DNA of 64,000 nucleotides from Isoetes taiwanensis (lineage: Eukaryota > Streptophyta > Lycopodiopsida > Isoetales > Isoetaceae): positions 32,295,645 through 32,359,644 of the forward strand of contig JAJEKV010000002.1 of the NCBI GenBank assembly GCA_021234155.1, read 5' to 3'. A program made the position numbers and the translations under genes. Below, one piece after another: positions 23,612-36,627 of this stretch. Numbering within the stretch: position 1 is the stretch's first letter; each line of letters starts with the position of its first letter. The notes beneath the pieces are model-generated. The model did not search any database. It was given only the letters and a program-made list of their open reading frames with translations, and was not told the DNA's origin.

Positions 23612-23939
23612 ACAATGAGTGCATGATATTGAAACCTATTTATATCTATTGTATTACATGTGTGGGGAGGGAGATGAAATATATAGGGCAATCGTTGAAT
23701 CCTCGGAAACATATGAAACAACATATGAAGAAGCCAAATAAGAAAATGGCTAAAAATGTTGAGAAGTATGGATGCATTTTGAGATATTGGGGCATGCCGC
23801 CAATCGACACGAGGCGAACATATTAGAAAAGCAATTCATTCGGGAGTATAACACTGTTTTGAATGGCTATAACATTTTGCATGGCAATCCTTCAAGTTCA
23901 AAAAAGTTTTGGTATTTGAGGCGAAATGGGAAATTTTGA
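23612..23939 (+). pseudogene. GIY-YIG-type endonuclease domain, frameshifted
   Basis: After a CTTTTGCAG acceptor-like site the frame reads KPIYIYCITCVGREMKYIGQ then SLNPRKHMKQHMKKP. This is the GIY-YIG core: Y-x-Y, then YIGQ, then an Arg and a His after about ten residues (RKHMKQH). NVEKYG follows. After a one-base frame change near 23795-23810 the text continues HEANILEKQFIREYN then NGYNILHGNPSSSKKFW, which is the downstream part of the fold with the metal-binding Glu (xxLEKxFI) and the NGYN box. It ends at a TGA after about 109 codons in all. Such domains occur in homing endonucleases, some repair enzymes, Penelope-type retroelements and large DNA viruses. No reverse transcriptase is seen upstream. 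The frame change and missing partner exons suggest a dead copy. Confidence 0.65.
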
Positions 23940-24574
23940 AATAAAACGTCGTCATATGTAGGGTTGAGTGGTAGACGTAAATTGATCATTATTGCGTTTG
24001 TATTTGTTGCTTGAAGGAGGGTGGGTCACTGGGCAAACCCCCATGGATCTGCATATTCTGAGAATATGGCCAATATATACCCGAACATTACCTGGATGAT
24101 GTATAGAAAAATGACACTAAGCGATGGAAAAGAAAGTAGTGTCACCTTCAAGGTGGAAATAAACCGCATCACCCGAGCGGGTGGGATAAAGCAATACCAT
24201 GTCTGTGGAGAAACATCATCACATCAACACCTGACGTGGAAGACAATATGGTCAGTATTGAAACAGGAAAAAACATGGAAAACAAAATGAACTCAAACAA
24301 CATATAAGGGCGAGTAGGGGGGAAGCAATGGGCAAGGAAAGAAAACGATGCTGTAAGAAGACACCGATAATCGGCCACAAGAATGAAGAGCACTTATATA
24401 AATCCTCGTCCCTAACATATAAATGCCATTACGCTTCTAGATCTTCTTAAGTGCATGCAATTATGCTAGCCTAGTGATGAAAGGAATATATTTCTTCAAG
24501 GTGATAGAAGAAACATACAACTTTGCACCAACTGTATAATTGCTTGGTAGACCTCTTTGAGCACTCATGACATT
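23940..24574. other. no gene recognised
   Basis: An 89-codon open frame at 24021-24290 starts MGHWANPHGSAYSENMANIY but matches no family I know. The rest is non-coding. Confidence 0.3.
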
Positions 24575-24840
24575 CACTACAAGAGAAGGTAACGTCACCA
24601 GAACATTGGAAAGTATATATTATGAAATTATTGGTGATATTTATACAAAAGTGATGTTATGGTGCCACAATTTATGTCACCTATAGCCTCATTATTTGTG
24701 TCACCTTAGTGTCAGTAACTTTGCTATGATGCTATAGATGTTGCTATTAGCACCACTTGTAACGTCACCAATTGTTACAAGTATAGCACCATTATCAATG
24801 TCAGTGCCCATAAGTGACGTTATAGGTGTTATTATCATAA
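24575..24840 (+). mobile_element. CACTA (EnSpm)-type terminus with subterminal repeats
   Basis: Begins CACTACAAGAGAAGG, almost the canonical plant CACTA terminal sequence CACTACAAGAAAA, and is preceded by ATT as a possible 3-base target duplication. The next 260 bases carry repeated, partly inverted GTGTCACC / GGTGACAT-like words (GTAACGTCACC, TTATGTCACC, TTGTGTCACC, GTGACGTTATAGG), typical of the subterminal transposase-binding region of CACTA elements. I find no transposase text and no opposite terminus (TTCTTGTAGTG) downstream before 31 kb. Confidence 0.6.
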
Positions 24841-25738
24841 TTACTTGGAATGGGACCAGAACATGGACCTAGAATTCAGAATGAGAACGGGAATGGCCAA
24901 CATTCGAATCTTTTAAATTTGAAAGTAGTTTTGATGTTCCCTTCCTTAAGAATCATTGCTGAACACTTAGAATTGGAAGATGTCTCGTGGATTAACTTTA
25001 TAACATTGTTTAACAGTCATAAAGTATTATATTGAAGACTTAAAATATAGTTTTACGTCTCTAATTCTAACACAAAACATGTTTTGGAGCGATAATACAT
25101 TTTTGCTAGGAAAGTAGAGGTGCAAATTTCAAAGTAAGCCTGAGTTCTTTGTAGACTGGAATCAGATGTTTCCCTCTTGCCAAAAGGCAGTTACTTTTAA
25201 AAAATAAAGTTTTTACACAGGCTCAGCCAAATCAAAGATGAATAAATTCCAGTTCGCGTTCATATCAAGTTTGAACAATGACTGAAGAATGTAAAGATGA
25301 AGGAGGCAAAAACAAAATCACCTGAGAGGTAGCTCCGTAAGCTATAGATAATGCGCCAGAATTATAGTCTAGAAATGGATGTGGGCATTCCTCTGTCGCC
25401 TCTTTCTTCTAAATTCTATCTGGCTCATTATAATACCGACGTCTAAGCCGAGAATTAATATAAATCAAATCATGGTTAGTAGACAATTGCGACATGCAAC
25501 TCCACGCCATCTGCAATTGGATACGATAGACGGATAGCCCAAATTTGTAGGAGAGCCCAAATATAAATGATCGGGAACTAAAAAACTCCAGAATCATACT
25601 AAACGAAAATTCTCCGATTTTTGGAAAATCGAAAATTTATTCCGGCAGATTAACTCACCAAAACCTTAGGAAAATAACCTAAAAAAAAATTCCCAAAAGA
25701 TTTTTTATCAAACCAAAACCCAAATTAACAATACTGAT

Positions 25739-25840
25739 AACAATGTTACATTGTGAACCCATGGTGTATTAAGGTCATTGTCAACCAATACAATAACAAT
25801 ATTGCATTGTGAACCCATGATGTATTAAGGTCATCGTCAT
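25739..25840 (+). repeat. tandem duplication, period 56
   Basis: Two 45-base copies with shared CATTGTGAACCCATG and TGTATTAAGGTCAT, separated by CCAATACAAT-type spacer. Confidence 0.85.
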
Positions 25841-27841
25841 AGATCTTGCTCTAGGGTTAAGAACATCTTTACTTTTCATATTATTCAAGTTAAGTGGCTA
25901 CACAATGGAGTGGTTGTTTTATGACTCTTCATCGTTTTATGACATCGCTAAGTGTCATTTATTTATCATTTAACTTGATCCACTCCAGGGCTCAATTTCT
26001 TATCTAATATCTCTTTTTACAAACAAAATATTTTTATGTACTTAAGAAATAATGATTGGCTATAGAATTGTAGTTAGGCTCGGCAATGCCGAGCATCCGT
26101 TACTAGTAAGAATTTTGAATGGGGTTTTAACGTCTACGAAGACCAGGAAGCCTATAGGGCCCAAACAAAGAGCACAAGAGAGGCATTATTGTCCAGGATT
26201 TAAAACCTCCACCCTGAAAGAAAGAGGGCTTGAGAGTGATGAAGATCTACATATAAAAATAGTTATATATAGCAAATCACACGATTTTGTGAAAACATAC
26301 CTATAATAAAGAAAAGTGATGGCATAGCCATATGCCTCATTAAGAGCTATAATGACCACTATTGGCATGATCTCATGGTGGTATGTTCGTGATCAAAGAC
26401 GATTATGACATGCTATAGTTCATTTGGAGTGCATGTAGAAAAGCAAAAATAAATGTCACAAAGCAATTTCAAATTAACTTAAAGTGAAAGGAAATATAAG
26501 TACAAGTTAAAAAAGGCAAAGAAGGGCATTTTTGAGCAAGAATACAATAAAATGGACCACGATTGTTGCTGGCTAATATTAACATAACATAACTTACATA
26601 AGGAGTTAACTGTTCTTTGCTCTGAATTCGAATCATCCCTAGTTACCTTCTCCACTTTGGTCTGGTTGTTTTTCTATAGAACTTGAGCACCTTTGTGCGG
26701 TGTGAAACATACTTTTCTTGCTTTAGGAAGTCGCTCAAGGTGATCAATTCCTAAGTCTTTGAATAGGCGTTGATTGGGCTTTTATGGAATCTTGCCCATG
26801 CTGCTCTCCTGGCTAGTAGCTTGCAGCCAAGTAGAGACTTCCACTTTCACGTGTATTGCCCATAGATGCACGATGTAAATTGTGGGAGCTCGGTCTGGAT
26901 GCAACTGACGTGATGCTTGGGTAATATTGACAAAGAATACTATGGAGTTTAGTGCATCAAAAGAAGACTTGGGCAAACTTGGAATAATCTAGTAAGCAAG
27001 GTTGACTTTTAGAAGAGGTAATTTTCTTAGCCTCAAAATGTTCAGACCAAAAATGTGAGGTGAAGAAAATATCCTAAGAAAAAAGGGCAAATCGTGCCCT
27101 AGGTAACGACGACTCACGACAGTGCTAGGCGGGCGACCCGGTCGGCAGAGGCAAGCAGGGACGCGTTATTCTTATTCCAAACAGTTGGCTAACTTATTTT
27201 TTATGCTATAAAGGAACGTCTTGAGATCGAAGAGCCAAGCAAGCATGGAGCGGCTAAGGATTGGATTGATGTGCATCTTGTTTCTTCGTGCATTGGTGAA
27301 AGGATCTGCAATCTGCAAAAATGTTTTTGTTTTGGTGCTAAAATGTTAACTGTGTTGCAGATCTGCTACAGACCTGTGTTTCTACGAACCCAAATCAAAA
27401 TCAAATCAAAATTGTCACAACATGCACAGGTACCCTGTGTTCTCATTTATTTCCCTTTTTCAACCCAATTCCTAACCATATCAACAAGCTAAAACTTCTT
27501 GAATACATGAATACCCCTGGGCCATGGATTCAAAGCTGCAAACTTTCCAACTGAAAATCAGACTTCTTAAGATGACAGACGAGTGGAACGTTTTAGTAGA
27601 CACATCCATGCTAGTACCTGTTTCTAACTACAGGACCGGATTTGGTTAAGCTAATCATTTGACTAACTCATAAAATTCTAAGACAAAGATTGATTCCACT
27701 TCCTGCTGTCAAGCTGTCATTTCTTTAAACGATTTTTAAGTCCCCGGAGGTATTACTGTTATTGCACATAGATTTTCCTATTTTGTGAACCTCATCACTG
27801 GCCTTTGGATCATGCCATATCCTGACCCATATAGCGAGGAT

Positions 27842-28065
27842 TTGCTATCCAAACTTTTGTTTTCCTGCAAATAATTCATAGACCACCTAAAATGAGTCTT
27901 CAAGAACCAAATACATAGCAAATAAAGATAAGATTACGTTGAGATCACACCTTTGATTGCTATCCAAACTTTTGTTTTCCTGCAAATAATAATAATAATC
28001 CATAAACAACCTAGAATACATCTTCAAGAACAATTATTTATAAACACATAGCAAGAATGCATAAG
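27842..28065 (+). repeat. imperfect tandem duplication, period ~113
   Basis: Both halves begin TTGCTATCCAAACTTTTG and TTTTCCTGCAAATAAT, then share AACCTAgAATacATCTTCAAGAA-type text. An ATA microsatellite extends the second copy. Confidence 0.8.
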
Positions 28066-28575
28066 AAGAATTATTTGTTATACATAATAAATAAAGTTGT
28101 AGCACCTCTTGCTTGCAAGCAAAGTACTTACTGGGGTATCAACGCGTTTATGGACTTTCAACACCCCTCCATTGAATCAATCTTCATGTGTGTCCATTAC
28201 ACATAATCCAACGTTCCCCCTTTTTGGGCACTCTAATCCATTCAAGTCTTCACCACAATCGACATGTTCCCCTCTCCAAGGGCAACTCCACCTTTGCAAG
28301 AGTTGAGCTCATTGTCACCCCACACCATCGGGGACTATTCCAGTGCGACAAAGCATTCTCTACTTGGAACTATGGATCTGATACGATGTTGAGAAATGTG
28401 CCTCCTTTCCTTGCACACATACAAATGACAAACTGAAAGGCCCATTCTTTTTGGATATACAACAACAACACTTAATATCCTTTGTGAAGTCTTCCTCAAA
28501 TTGACTGCAGGTATTCCAACAAAAAGCCGTGAGGAGTTCTCATATAGACGTAGCCTTCATTACAACAAAAAATTA

Positions 28576-28845
<270 letters not shown>

Positions 28846-28882
28846 TCAATATTTTGATGGACAACAAAACTAGCATTATTGA

Positions 28883-29100
<218 letters not shown>

Positions 29101-29447
29101 AAATATGGAATTTCCTTAAGGAATTTACGAGGAAGTTGCGGGAACAAAATACATGGCGTGGTGCTCGCAAGACGACACTTTTATGGAATAGAAATTTGCC
29201 AGTTTCCACTGGAAACTATCAATCAAACATATATATGGAAGGTTGGTGAAAGAGTAGGTGCATATTGGTAAGAGTTTGTTATCTCTTTTGTGAATATTTA
29301 GCTATTGCTCAGGTTTCAGCATCATGTGATATTTTTTGGACTTATGAACACATCACATGTTTTTGCAGTAGAATTGTTGCTATTGATGGCTTTTTGTGCA
29401 TGTTCAAAGGAATTCTTATATTAGTGGGTTGTTCGGAAGACCTTTAG

Positions 29448-29860
29448 TTTCATTGGAAGGCTGCATATACATTTGATTACCAGGAACTATCTACATGTGA
29501 TACTCAAAACGCGCTACTGCCTTACTACTGTATTACAAATTGGAATAGTGATGTACCAGAGCAGTTCTTAACAAAGAAGTGCAATGATAACTTTATGAGA
29601 GCATGCTTGGGTTTTTTTTTTCCTTTTCACCCACAAAAGTTTTTTCATCCAAGCATGAGACTAACACTGCAGGGGGGTGATATGATGATGCATCCTTCAA
29701 TCGCACTCAATTGAGATGCGATCATATTTTTGTGAGATATACAAAATGTCTTGCTGATGATAGAGGGAGGTTGTTTGGACTTGTGCATTCCTCTATATCT
29801 AGCTCGCGCATGTTGTCCTTTCATCCATATCTAGCTTGAGACTAGATTAGCTATCATCTC
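29448..29860 (+). repeat. dispersed repeat, second copy at 48928
   Basis: Aligns in order with 48928-49235, with one large gap. Shared landmarks: TTTCATTGGAAGG and TGCATATACATTTGA, TTCTTAA...AACTTTATG, GCTTGGTTTTTT, CATGATAATGCATCCTT-like text, CTCAATTGAGAT, and CCATATCTAGCTTGAG then ACTAGAT. Probably the same unknown repetitive element. Confidence 0.75.
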
Positions 29861-31115
29861 TATTTATTAGAAAAGGTGAAGTCCACAGTCCCATATCAGA
29901 TCCTGCTGCAGGAGACATGTTTCTTACCCCTTCAGAGGGCAGCCCTGGATCAACATATCGTCTACTCTCAAAAGGTGGTCACTATGGACGATGCTCACCT
30001 CCATAGCCTGGCCTATGTCGTCGCAATGAGGCCACAATACCTCAAGGAGCTGAGGATGGCCCCTGCCTGAAGATCAAGCCTGCTGCCAGCCCTGATTAGT
30101 TTTTAGATTTGTTATTTTAATCCCGGGTTTCAATTGTAAAGCTTTTTGATTAATGACAGAACTATTTTTTTGTAAAGTTTTTTGATTAATGACAGAAGTC
30201 CTCTTCTCTACAACTGTTGTCACTATTTTTTTTGCTTTAACTGTTCTCTTAGTTTCCACTGTTCTTTTAGTTAACTGAACTGTTTCTATCCTTTTCTGTA
30301 CAGATATAAGAAACATGTTTGGTATTTAATTTGCAACTCAAGTTTTTGGTATTTAGTTTGCAACTCAAGTTAATGACAGTTTTTGTCATTAATTATAAAA
30401 TGCAAAGTATAAAGCAAAGTATGCCTTTACTGAAATAGCATACCAAAACAAACATTAAAGCCAACAAGGAATTTCAAGGTGCAGAATTTATGATCTGCAC
30501 ATTAACAAAATATGGTAACCAGCAGCCAATAGGAAAATATGTTCAGAGTATTTTTCTTTAAATGCATCTTGAAGCATCTGATGCATCTGCCAAAAATGTT
30601 AACCTGCCAACAGGATAATCCACCAAAAAAGTAATCTAGAACAGTCGATGATCATGTGTTGAAGGCATCAGTTGATCCAAAGATATAATGGTCAGGGGAC
30701 CAGTTGTTAGTGTGAAACAGTCGGAACTTGTCCTTGTCCTCCAAAAGAATCAACAAGGATCCAAAGTTTAGAGTGAACCAACAAAAGTGCATGCAAAAAA
30801 TTGAACAACAGAAAGGGGAAAAATGAGAACAGGGGAAAAATACCTTTAGTTAGAACCAAAATTTACCAAGAGAGATCGGATTGCCATTCCCATTGGACTG
30901 ATCAATTGCAAGGAGAGGAACATTCAATTCAGAGAATTTTAGGGGGAAATCCCACCGAATTGAGCAAGATCTCGCTGAGAATAGATTTCAACGAAAATCT
31001 TATGATCCAACCAATCACAATTTACTTGATTCGAAGACGAATCTTAATTTCTGGATGTTGGTCCAGAAACCTCTTGAACAATAGCATCTGCATGAAATGA
31101 ACACTAAACTATTAG
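29861..31115. other. non-coding with small local duplications
   Basis: No recognised gene. TTTTTTGATTAATGACAGAA occurs twice about 40 bases apart near 30145-30200, and TTGCAACTCAAGTT twice near 30330-30370. An open frame at 29876-30070 has no family features. Confidence 0.4.
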
Positions 31116-31393
31116 TGTGGTGGTGGTGGAGTGGTGTGTGGTGGTGGTGGGGGGGGTGGTGGTGGTGGAGTGTGGTGGTGGGGGTGGTGGAGTGGTGTGT
31201 GGTGGTGGTGGTGGTGGTGGTGTGTGTAGTGGCGTGTGGTGGTATGATGTGGTGTAGTGGAGTGTGTGGTGGTGGTGGTGGTGGTGGTGTGTGGTGGTGG
31301 TGTGGTGTGGTGTGGTGTGGTGTTGTGGATTCTGGTGTGATATAGTGTGGTGGAGTGTGGTGGTGGTGGTGGAGGGGTGTGGTGTGGTACAAG
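31116..31393 (+). repeat. GTGG/GTGGTGG microsatellite
   Basis: About 280 bases made almost entirely of GTGG, GTGTGG and GGAGTG words. The long Val/Trp or His/Pro/Thr frames it creates on both strands are artefacts. Runs such as GGTGGTGGGGGTGG give the + strand G-quadruplex potential. Confidence 0.95.
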
Positions 31394-32099
31394 GTCACAA
31401 AACATATCACTCGAAACAATCAAGTAACTATTTTGATTGACCAAAAAGGGTACAAGGCTTCTTTAAATCAGAAATCTTTTTTTTTTTGTTTTTGAGGTAA
31501 GGTGTTTTTTATATTCATAATTATAACTTACATAGTCATAAAGTATACTATCAGTAGTATACTATTCAGCATAGTGTCATTTACACATTCCTTATGATAG
31601 AAGCATAATTTCATTAATTGTGGACTTTGGCTGAGTCCATATGACTCCCAAATGGACCCGATTTTTTAGAATATAAGGGTTTTAATTAGTAGAATGATGC
31701 AAATTTTCGAAATGTGTGCAGGTAGGTGAGATGGCAGGCCTTGTATCTATTAAGCCAAAGAAGTGCGAACCGAGTTTGTGTCTCGCCCAAGCGTATACGT
31801 AGGCGTGGTCTCGCCACGCGGTACCCGGCATTCGCAAATGCATAGTGTAGATTCATAGTCGTGCGGTCGGTCGAATAAGGTAGAACCAAACGGTAGCGTG
31901 ATGGATTCACAATGAGCGAAATAAATGCGATTGCCATATCGCCGAGAGCCAATATTAGCTCATGCGAAATCAACCGAGGTTGAGGTGCGAAGCGAGATAA
32001 ACCAAAATGGCACGAAGAAATGAGAAGCCAACTCGGGAAGCTCCTTCGTCGTGGAGAGTTGATGAAGGGCGGCGATGAGCCGGATCACCTCGGCCGGGG

Positions 32100-32360
32100 G
32101 TGTATTTGGAAGGTCGCTTGATTTCCTTGAAACGCCATATTTACAGGCGTAAGCTCAAGAGGTTGCTGAAAATGGAGGATGTTTGGCTGCACAACACTTT
32201 CCGGTCGTTGTTTAAGAAGCTTTACAAGAAGGAAAAGAGGCGTGTGGCTTTGGTAACGAAACTCATCCTCGGCCTCCCTATCCGATGGGAGAATTGGATG
32301 GCCCTGTTTGGATCATGCTTGGCCGACAAGCCATATATGAGTTCCAACAGGGGGATCTAA
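32100..32360 (+). CDS. possible coding fragment, unknown
   Basis: Open for 86 codons: a basic stretch (RHIYRRKLKRLLK), then WLHNTFRSLFKKLYKKEKRR and LILGLPIRWENWMALFG. Composition is coding-like and helical. No family is recognised and no partner exon identified. It may belong with the pieces at 33317-34110. Confidence 0.25.
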   Translation: MYLEGRLISLKRHIYRRKLKRLLKMEDVWLHNTFRSLFKKLYKKEKRRVALVTKLILGLPIRWENWMALFGSCLADKPYMSSNRGI

Positions 32361-32590
32361 TTGCGGTGGAACTGGATATTGACCGAAAGCGTCCATGTTT
32401 AATATTATCTATTATTATATATTATCTTTACGTTCAACTATCTCTTCGAGGCATGTTGTTTAGTTGATATTATTATCTCGTAATCCATCCATGTACTCCA
32501 TTCCTATATGAATAGAATGTTTTTGTCTACATTGAGAACGACCCAATGGCGTGCAATTTACGAACAAGTAATATCGAGGCCTCCAAAGCG

Positions 32591-32641
32591 AAATTGAAGC
32601 CGCCCACTTTCCTTCCGAGGAAATTGGGCGCCGCCCAATTT
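32591..32641. repeat. AAATTGGGC palindromes, first cluster
   Basis: 32621-32641 has arms AAATTGGGCG and CGCCCAATTT around a single C. 32591-32610 is a degenerate version (AAATTGAAG / CGCCCACTTT). Confidence 0.8.
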
Positions 32642-33316
32642 CAGCCGGGAATAGGCTCCCCCCCAGGCGACGCCCGACTTTGCCCTTCAGGATGGCTTGA
32701 AGCTAGTTGCATGAAGGCTTCGCTTTGAGGAAAATAGGGCCCGCCCACTTTCCTTCTTCTTGCGGGCAAAAGGAAAACGAAAAAGCGTAGATCGGAACCG
32801 AAGATAAGGCTGAAACATAACAACTGATTCATGGACAACACGGTTACATCATCATATCATATAAAGTTATTAAATACATGAGTCATAGATTGTAATTATT
32901 GGTGATTCTATTAATCTCAAAAGCCTCGCTCGGAACCCACACAATATGGATAGTAACATGATACTTTCGTAGGGAGTCTTTCTTTTCGACCAGTAGCTAT
33001 ACCATCTGACCGGGGATCGAGAGAGATCCCTTTCAACTTCTTGAGGCATAAAGATCGTCATAGGTCATAAGGCAAGTAAGGGTGTCAACATGGGGCTGTG
33101 AAGATGGCGAGACATGGCGGAGGAATGTCTTTGTGCCGTCGAATGCGCGGCTATATTTATAGCCAAGGAATTATTGATGACTCTTGTAGCGGCATTATTG
33201 GTTGTATATACGGTGTACATCCAATAATCTTTCGCGTACAATACCTTCAATAATGATTGTGGGTATAAATATATCTCAAACCAATTTTGACCATCAAATT
33301 TGGCCTTCGTCTAGCC

Positions 33317-34110
33317 ATGTGGTCTCATTACGGTCTGAGCATTGATTCCATCAAGCGCAAGATGAATCACGAAAACTTCAAAGTCTTGCTTGGCGAGAGA
33401 TACCCATGGAAGCCCGGATGACCACGATTCGCTCTAAATCCCTCGCCATTATCCACGATCCCTTCGACGTTATCATCCATCGATATGGAATAGAGAGCAT
33501 CAAATGTACATGATAGAGAAGATCGGGGGGGTGCTGGTGAAAATGACTCGAAGAGTCCCCTAAATGAAGCGCTTGTCATCTTGTTGTAATCGATTTGTAA
33601 TCATCTATGAGATAAAGTATTAGTACAACTTGTCTTCTATATGTGCAACTTGTCCAACATGTCCGTGAATGCTCATATCGAATGCTCATATCCAACTTGT
33701 CCAACATGTCCCGTGGATGTCCAACTTTGCCCTTGAATGCTCATATCGAATGATGCGTGAAATTGGCGGTTGCCCAATTTCGGCGTATTCTCTGGTGTAC
33801 CTTATCACGGTTTTGTTGCGCTAGAATGTCGCCAATAATTGACATCAATAATTTCTCCACGACTATAAAAGCGGCTCCATTTGCATTCATCTCTCATGGC
33901 TTCCTTGCCGGGATCGTCCAGGAGAACATCCGATCCTTCAAGTGCTACTTGAGTTACAACGATATTTGCGGTGCTATATGACTGGTGTTAGTCTTGATCC
34001 ATGGCTCCAGTCCAAAGCGGATGGACTGCGAGTAATTGCGGGGAAGCTCACTTTCGTGTTGTGGTCCACGTATTGGCTTCCGATCAGGCGAGATCTTTGG
34101 TGAATGGCAT
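33317..34110 (+). pseudogene. coding-like fragments, unknown family
   Basis: Open pieces interrupted by non-coding text: near 33317-33420 MWSHYGLSIDSIKRKMNH then FKVLLGERYPWKPG; near 33860-33981 PFAFISHGFLAGIVQENIRS; near 33985-34105 GVSLDPWLQSKADGLRVIAG then LTFVLWSTYWLPIRRDLW. They read like protein but I do not know the family. Between them, at 33630-33750, the words CAACTTGTCCAACATGTCC and GAATGCTCATATCGAATG are repeated. Confidence 0.2.
33760..33780. repeat. AAATTGG palindrome copy
   Basis: AAATTGGCG and TGCCCAATTT arms around GT; one arm base is altered. Confidence 0.65.
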
Positions 34111-34307
34111 CGCCTTGGCGGCGTTGTACACTTTCGGATATGTTAATGTACGACAAGGATATAATAATGTTGTAAGGATGTAATAAGCATAGTCAATATT
34201 ATATAATGTAGCGTGCACTGAGTAATTCCCGAGGGTACGCTCTTTGATCTCCCTTTGTTTTACGCAGCTCCACTTCACTTCATGTTTGATGGCGCTTACT
34301 CGCCAAG

Positions 34308-34440
34308 AATTGGCCCGCCCAATTTCTGCTGCGGAGGATAGCAAGTCAAATAAATTTAATAAAAGGCTATAGTTTCTAAGGGTTAACCAAATTGGGCTAC
34401 CGGTCCAATTTGGTTAGCAAAAATGGTAGCCCAATTTGGT
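34308..34440. repeat. AAATTGG palindromes, three copies
   Basis: 34308-34325 (AATTGG / CCCAATTT), then 34383-34416 with longer arms TAACCAAATTGG and CCAATTTGGTTA around GCTACCGGT, then a half site AGCCCAATTTGGTTAAC at about 34427-34443. The longer arms show that flanks of the core can also be palindromic. Confidence 0.75.
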
Positions 34441-35463
34441 TAACAAAAGTAAACTAGAGAAATTTAAGACAAGGAAATGAGTGCAAGCGTTATCATTTTC
34501 AAAAAGAAGTATGAACAATTGTTATTAACATATTTCACGTATTTTCAAATCATAAGTTAAGCTCATTCGATGCGGAGGCACATCTTCCGAATGATCCCTC
34601 TTCGGGTTCTCCATCTTTGGGGCTGAGGTTGTTGTCTTTGCCTCTTTGATCAATTCCATTCTTTGCATAAAATCTTCGGGCCCCAGTTCCTCATTCTCAT
34701 CATACGCACCTTGATTGTCTTACGTATTCGCCACCTCTTCCTCTACATCTTGATCGCTCATCGTGTTGGGGACCACATCCTCTCCATCTGATTGTCCCCT
34801 TCCGTGTTTCCATGACAACGGCCAGTCGGGCTCCTAGCAACCTCTTCCTCGAACTTTGAGGTCGCCTCAATCATGTCACGAGTATTCACCGGTCCGTCCC
34901 CCCCGGTCGTTGATGTTGTTTTTCTTCTCCTAAATAGTTCCAAATCGAGAGCCTAGGGCATTTGCCCTTTTGAGCTCTACTTGAATCAGCTCTTGTCTGT
35001 CTCAGAATTGATTGCACCGTTTATGGTTGTAGGCGAGCGGACAAGGTGTCTCGAGGCGGTGAAGGCGAGGTGAGGAGCATTTTTTGGAAGTAGAGGCCTT
35101 CTTCTTTCCCTCTTTTATCTTACGTAGTGCCCGAGCTCTTGATTTTTTCTCGTCTAACATGACATCGAGTTGCTTTCGAATATCGTACAAGCTTAATTTC
35201 CAGCTTCTCGATGTCTCTCAAAAGACAATGTTTTATAGCCCTCGCTGCTTTGCCTTTCGGCTAAAAGCACCACGGAAAAGAAGTCGAGAAACGATTGCAA
35301 CCTTCGGCATCAACACGTACTAGATAGGTGCACGTCCTACTTTCCAAGCGATTTTGCACCGGTACTCCTCCCCCCTGCTGCACCCTTGTCGCACCAAAGG
35401 TCGATCTGACCCAATAAGGTTGCCACGGAAAACAAATGTTAGAAACATTGATAGTCAACAAAC

Positions 35464-35480
35464 AAATTGGGGCCCAATTT
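35464..35480. repeat. AAATTGGG palindrome copy
   Basis: Arms AAATTGGG and CCCAATTT around a single G. Confidence 0.8.
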
Positions 35481-36627
35481 AAAAATGCATACCTGCTGCA
35501 CACTTTCGTGATCGGGCAAATTCTTTTCGATGTCTGTTTTTTCTCGTAAATGCTTGGGAAACTTAGCATATTGCTTTGGATGGTCGGAATTGGCGAAGCA
35601 AATATTTATTTCTGTCTCGATGGCGTAGCGGCTGCGTCTCGGCAACATACATTAGCGAGGACAAGACATTGCAACTCTCGAACTCTAGAGGTAGTCGCAG
35701 ATTACGGCGGGGGTCTGGTAGGAACCAACCCAAAACACGGCCGCCACCGTCTATTGTCTTCATGGCGGATAGGCACTCATTGAGGCGATGCAGGGGTAAT
35801 AAATATAGCTACCCAATAAAGCTGCTGGTTAAGTCATCGTGCTTAGCTGGTCAAGGAATTTTTCATAATCTTCCTTTGGCCATTTCTTTCATATATCGAA
35901 GTCGCATCCAATGAAGCGGGCGAAGTGTTTACCCGCCCACGCACAAACCTCGTGGACTAGCGTGGAAACACTTGAAAGGTTTGCCACCCTCCTCAAGCGG
36001 CCCTAGAAGATATTTCGTCTACTTTCTTTGTAGAGGGACTCGGGAAAGCTTTCCTTCTCCATCTCTTTCGTCCTTACGCCCATCCAGCGATGCTACTTGC
36101 GAACATAAGCATCAGATTCTCCGTGAATATGGGGTGAGCTTGCCTCAAGGCAGCCATGTCTTGAAAAGGAAGTTTCTTCACTTCCTTCATGTATCTGACA
36201 AGGGCCCGCTCCATTGTTCCAATCTTCTTGACTCTCGGCTCTCGACTTTCATAGTCGTCTCCCGGTATAATCCTTGCTTCCCTTCGGGGAATGTGGTGCC
36301 ATCCTTGATCTCCTTGGCCTTTGCGGATCTAGAGGATGCATGGACTTTAATGGTCGACAGGAATTATTGGTGAAAAGTCTAAGCCTATCCTTCACTTCAA
36401 TTTTTTCTCCCTTCTCGTCCTTCAACCGGTCTTCATAGAATAACTGGGCAACTTCGGTGCACAAATTCCACGACTCGTCATCAAGATATACAAAGTAGTC
36501 GTAGTCACGCATAGTTGACTTTTTAATGGTTTGCAGCGCTACAACTTTCCAATCCTGCATGACACAGAAGGCACTAGATAAGGGCATACACATCATCTTA
36601 ATTAGCTTGCAGTAGCTGACCCAAAAT

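Larger units (their letters stand above)
24841..28572. other. gene-poor stretch
   Basis: No recognised gene. The open frame at 26052-26306 has no family features, and a short GC-rich spot near 27100-27150 is isolated. Local duplications at 25739-25840 and 27842-28065 are listed separately. Confidence 0.4.

Noticed and set aside
23612-23939. Penelope-like element
   Set aside because: Only the GIY-YIG part is present; no reverse transcriptase text lies upstream, and the YIGQ/NGYN wording is closer to homing-type nucleases, so the element type is left open.
31015-31444. His/Pro/Thr-rich and Val/Trp-rich frames
   Set aside because: Translation of a GTGG microsatellite; no sign of selection for protein.
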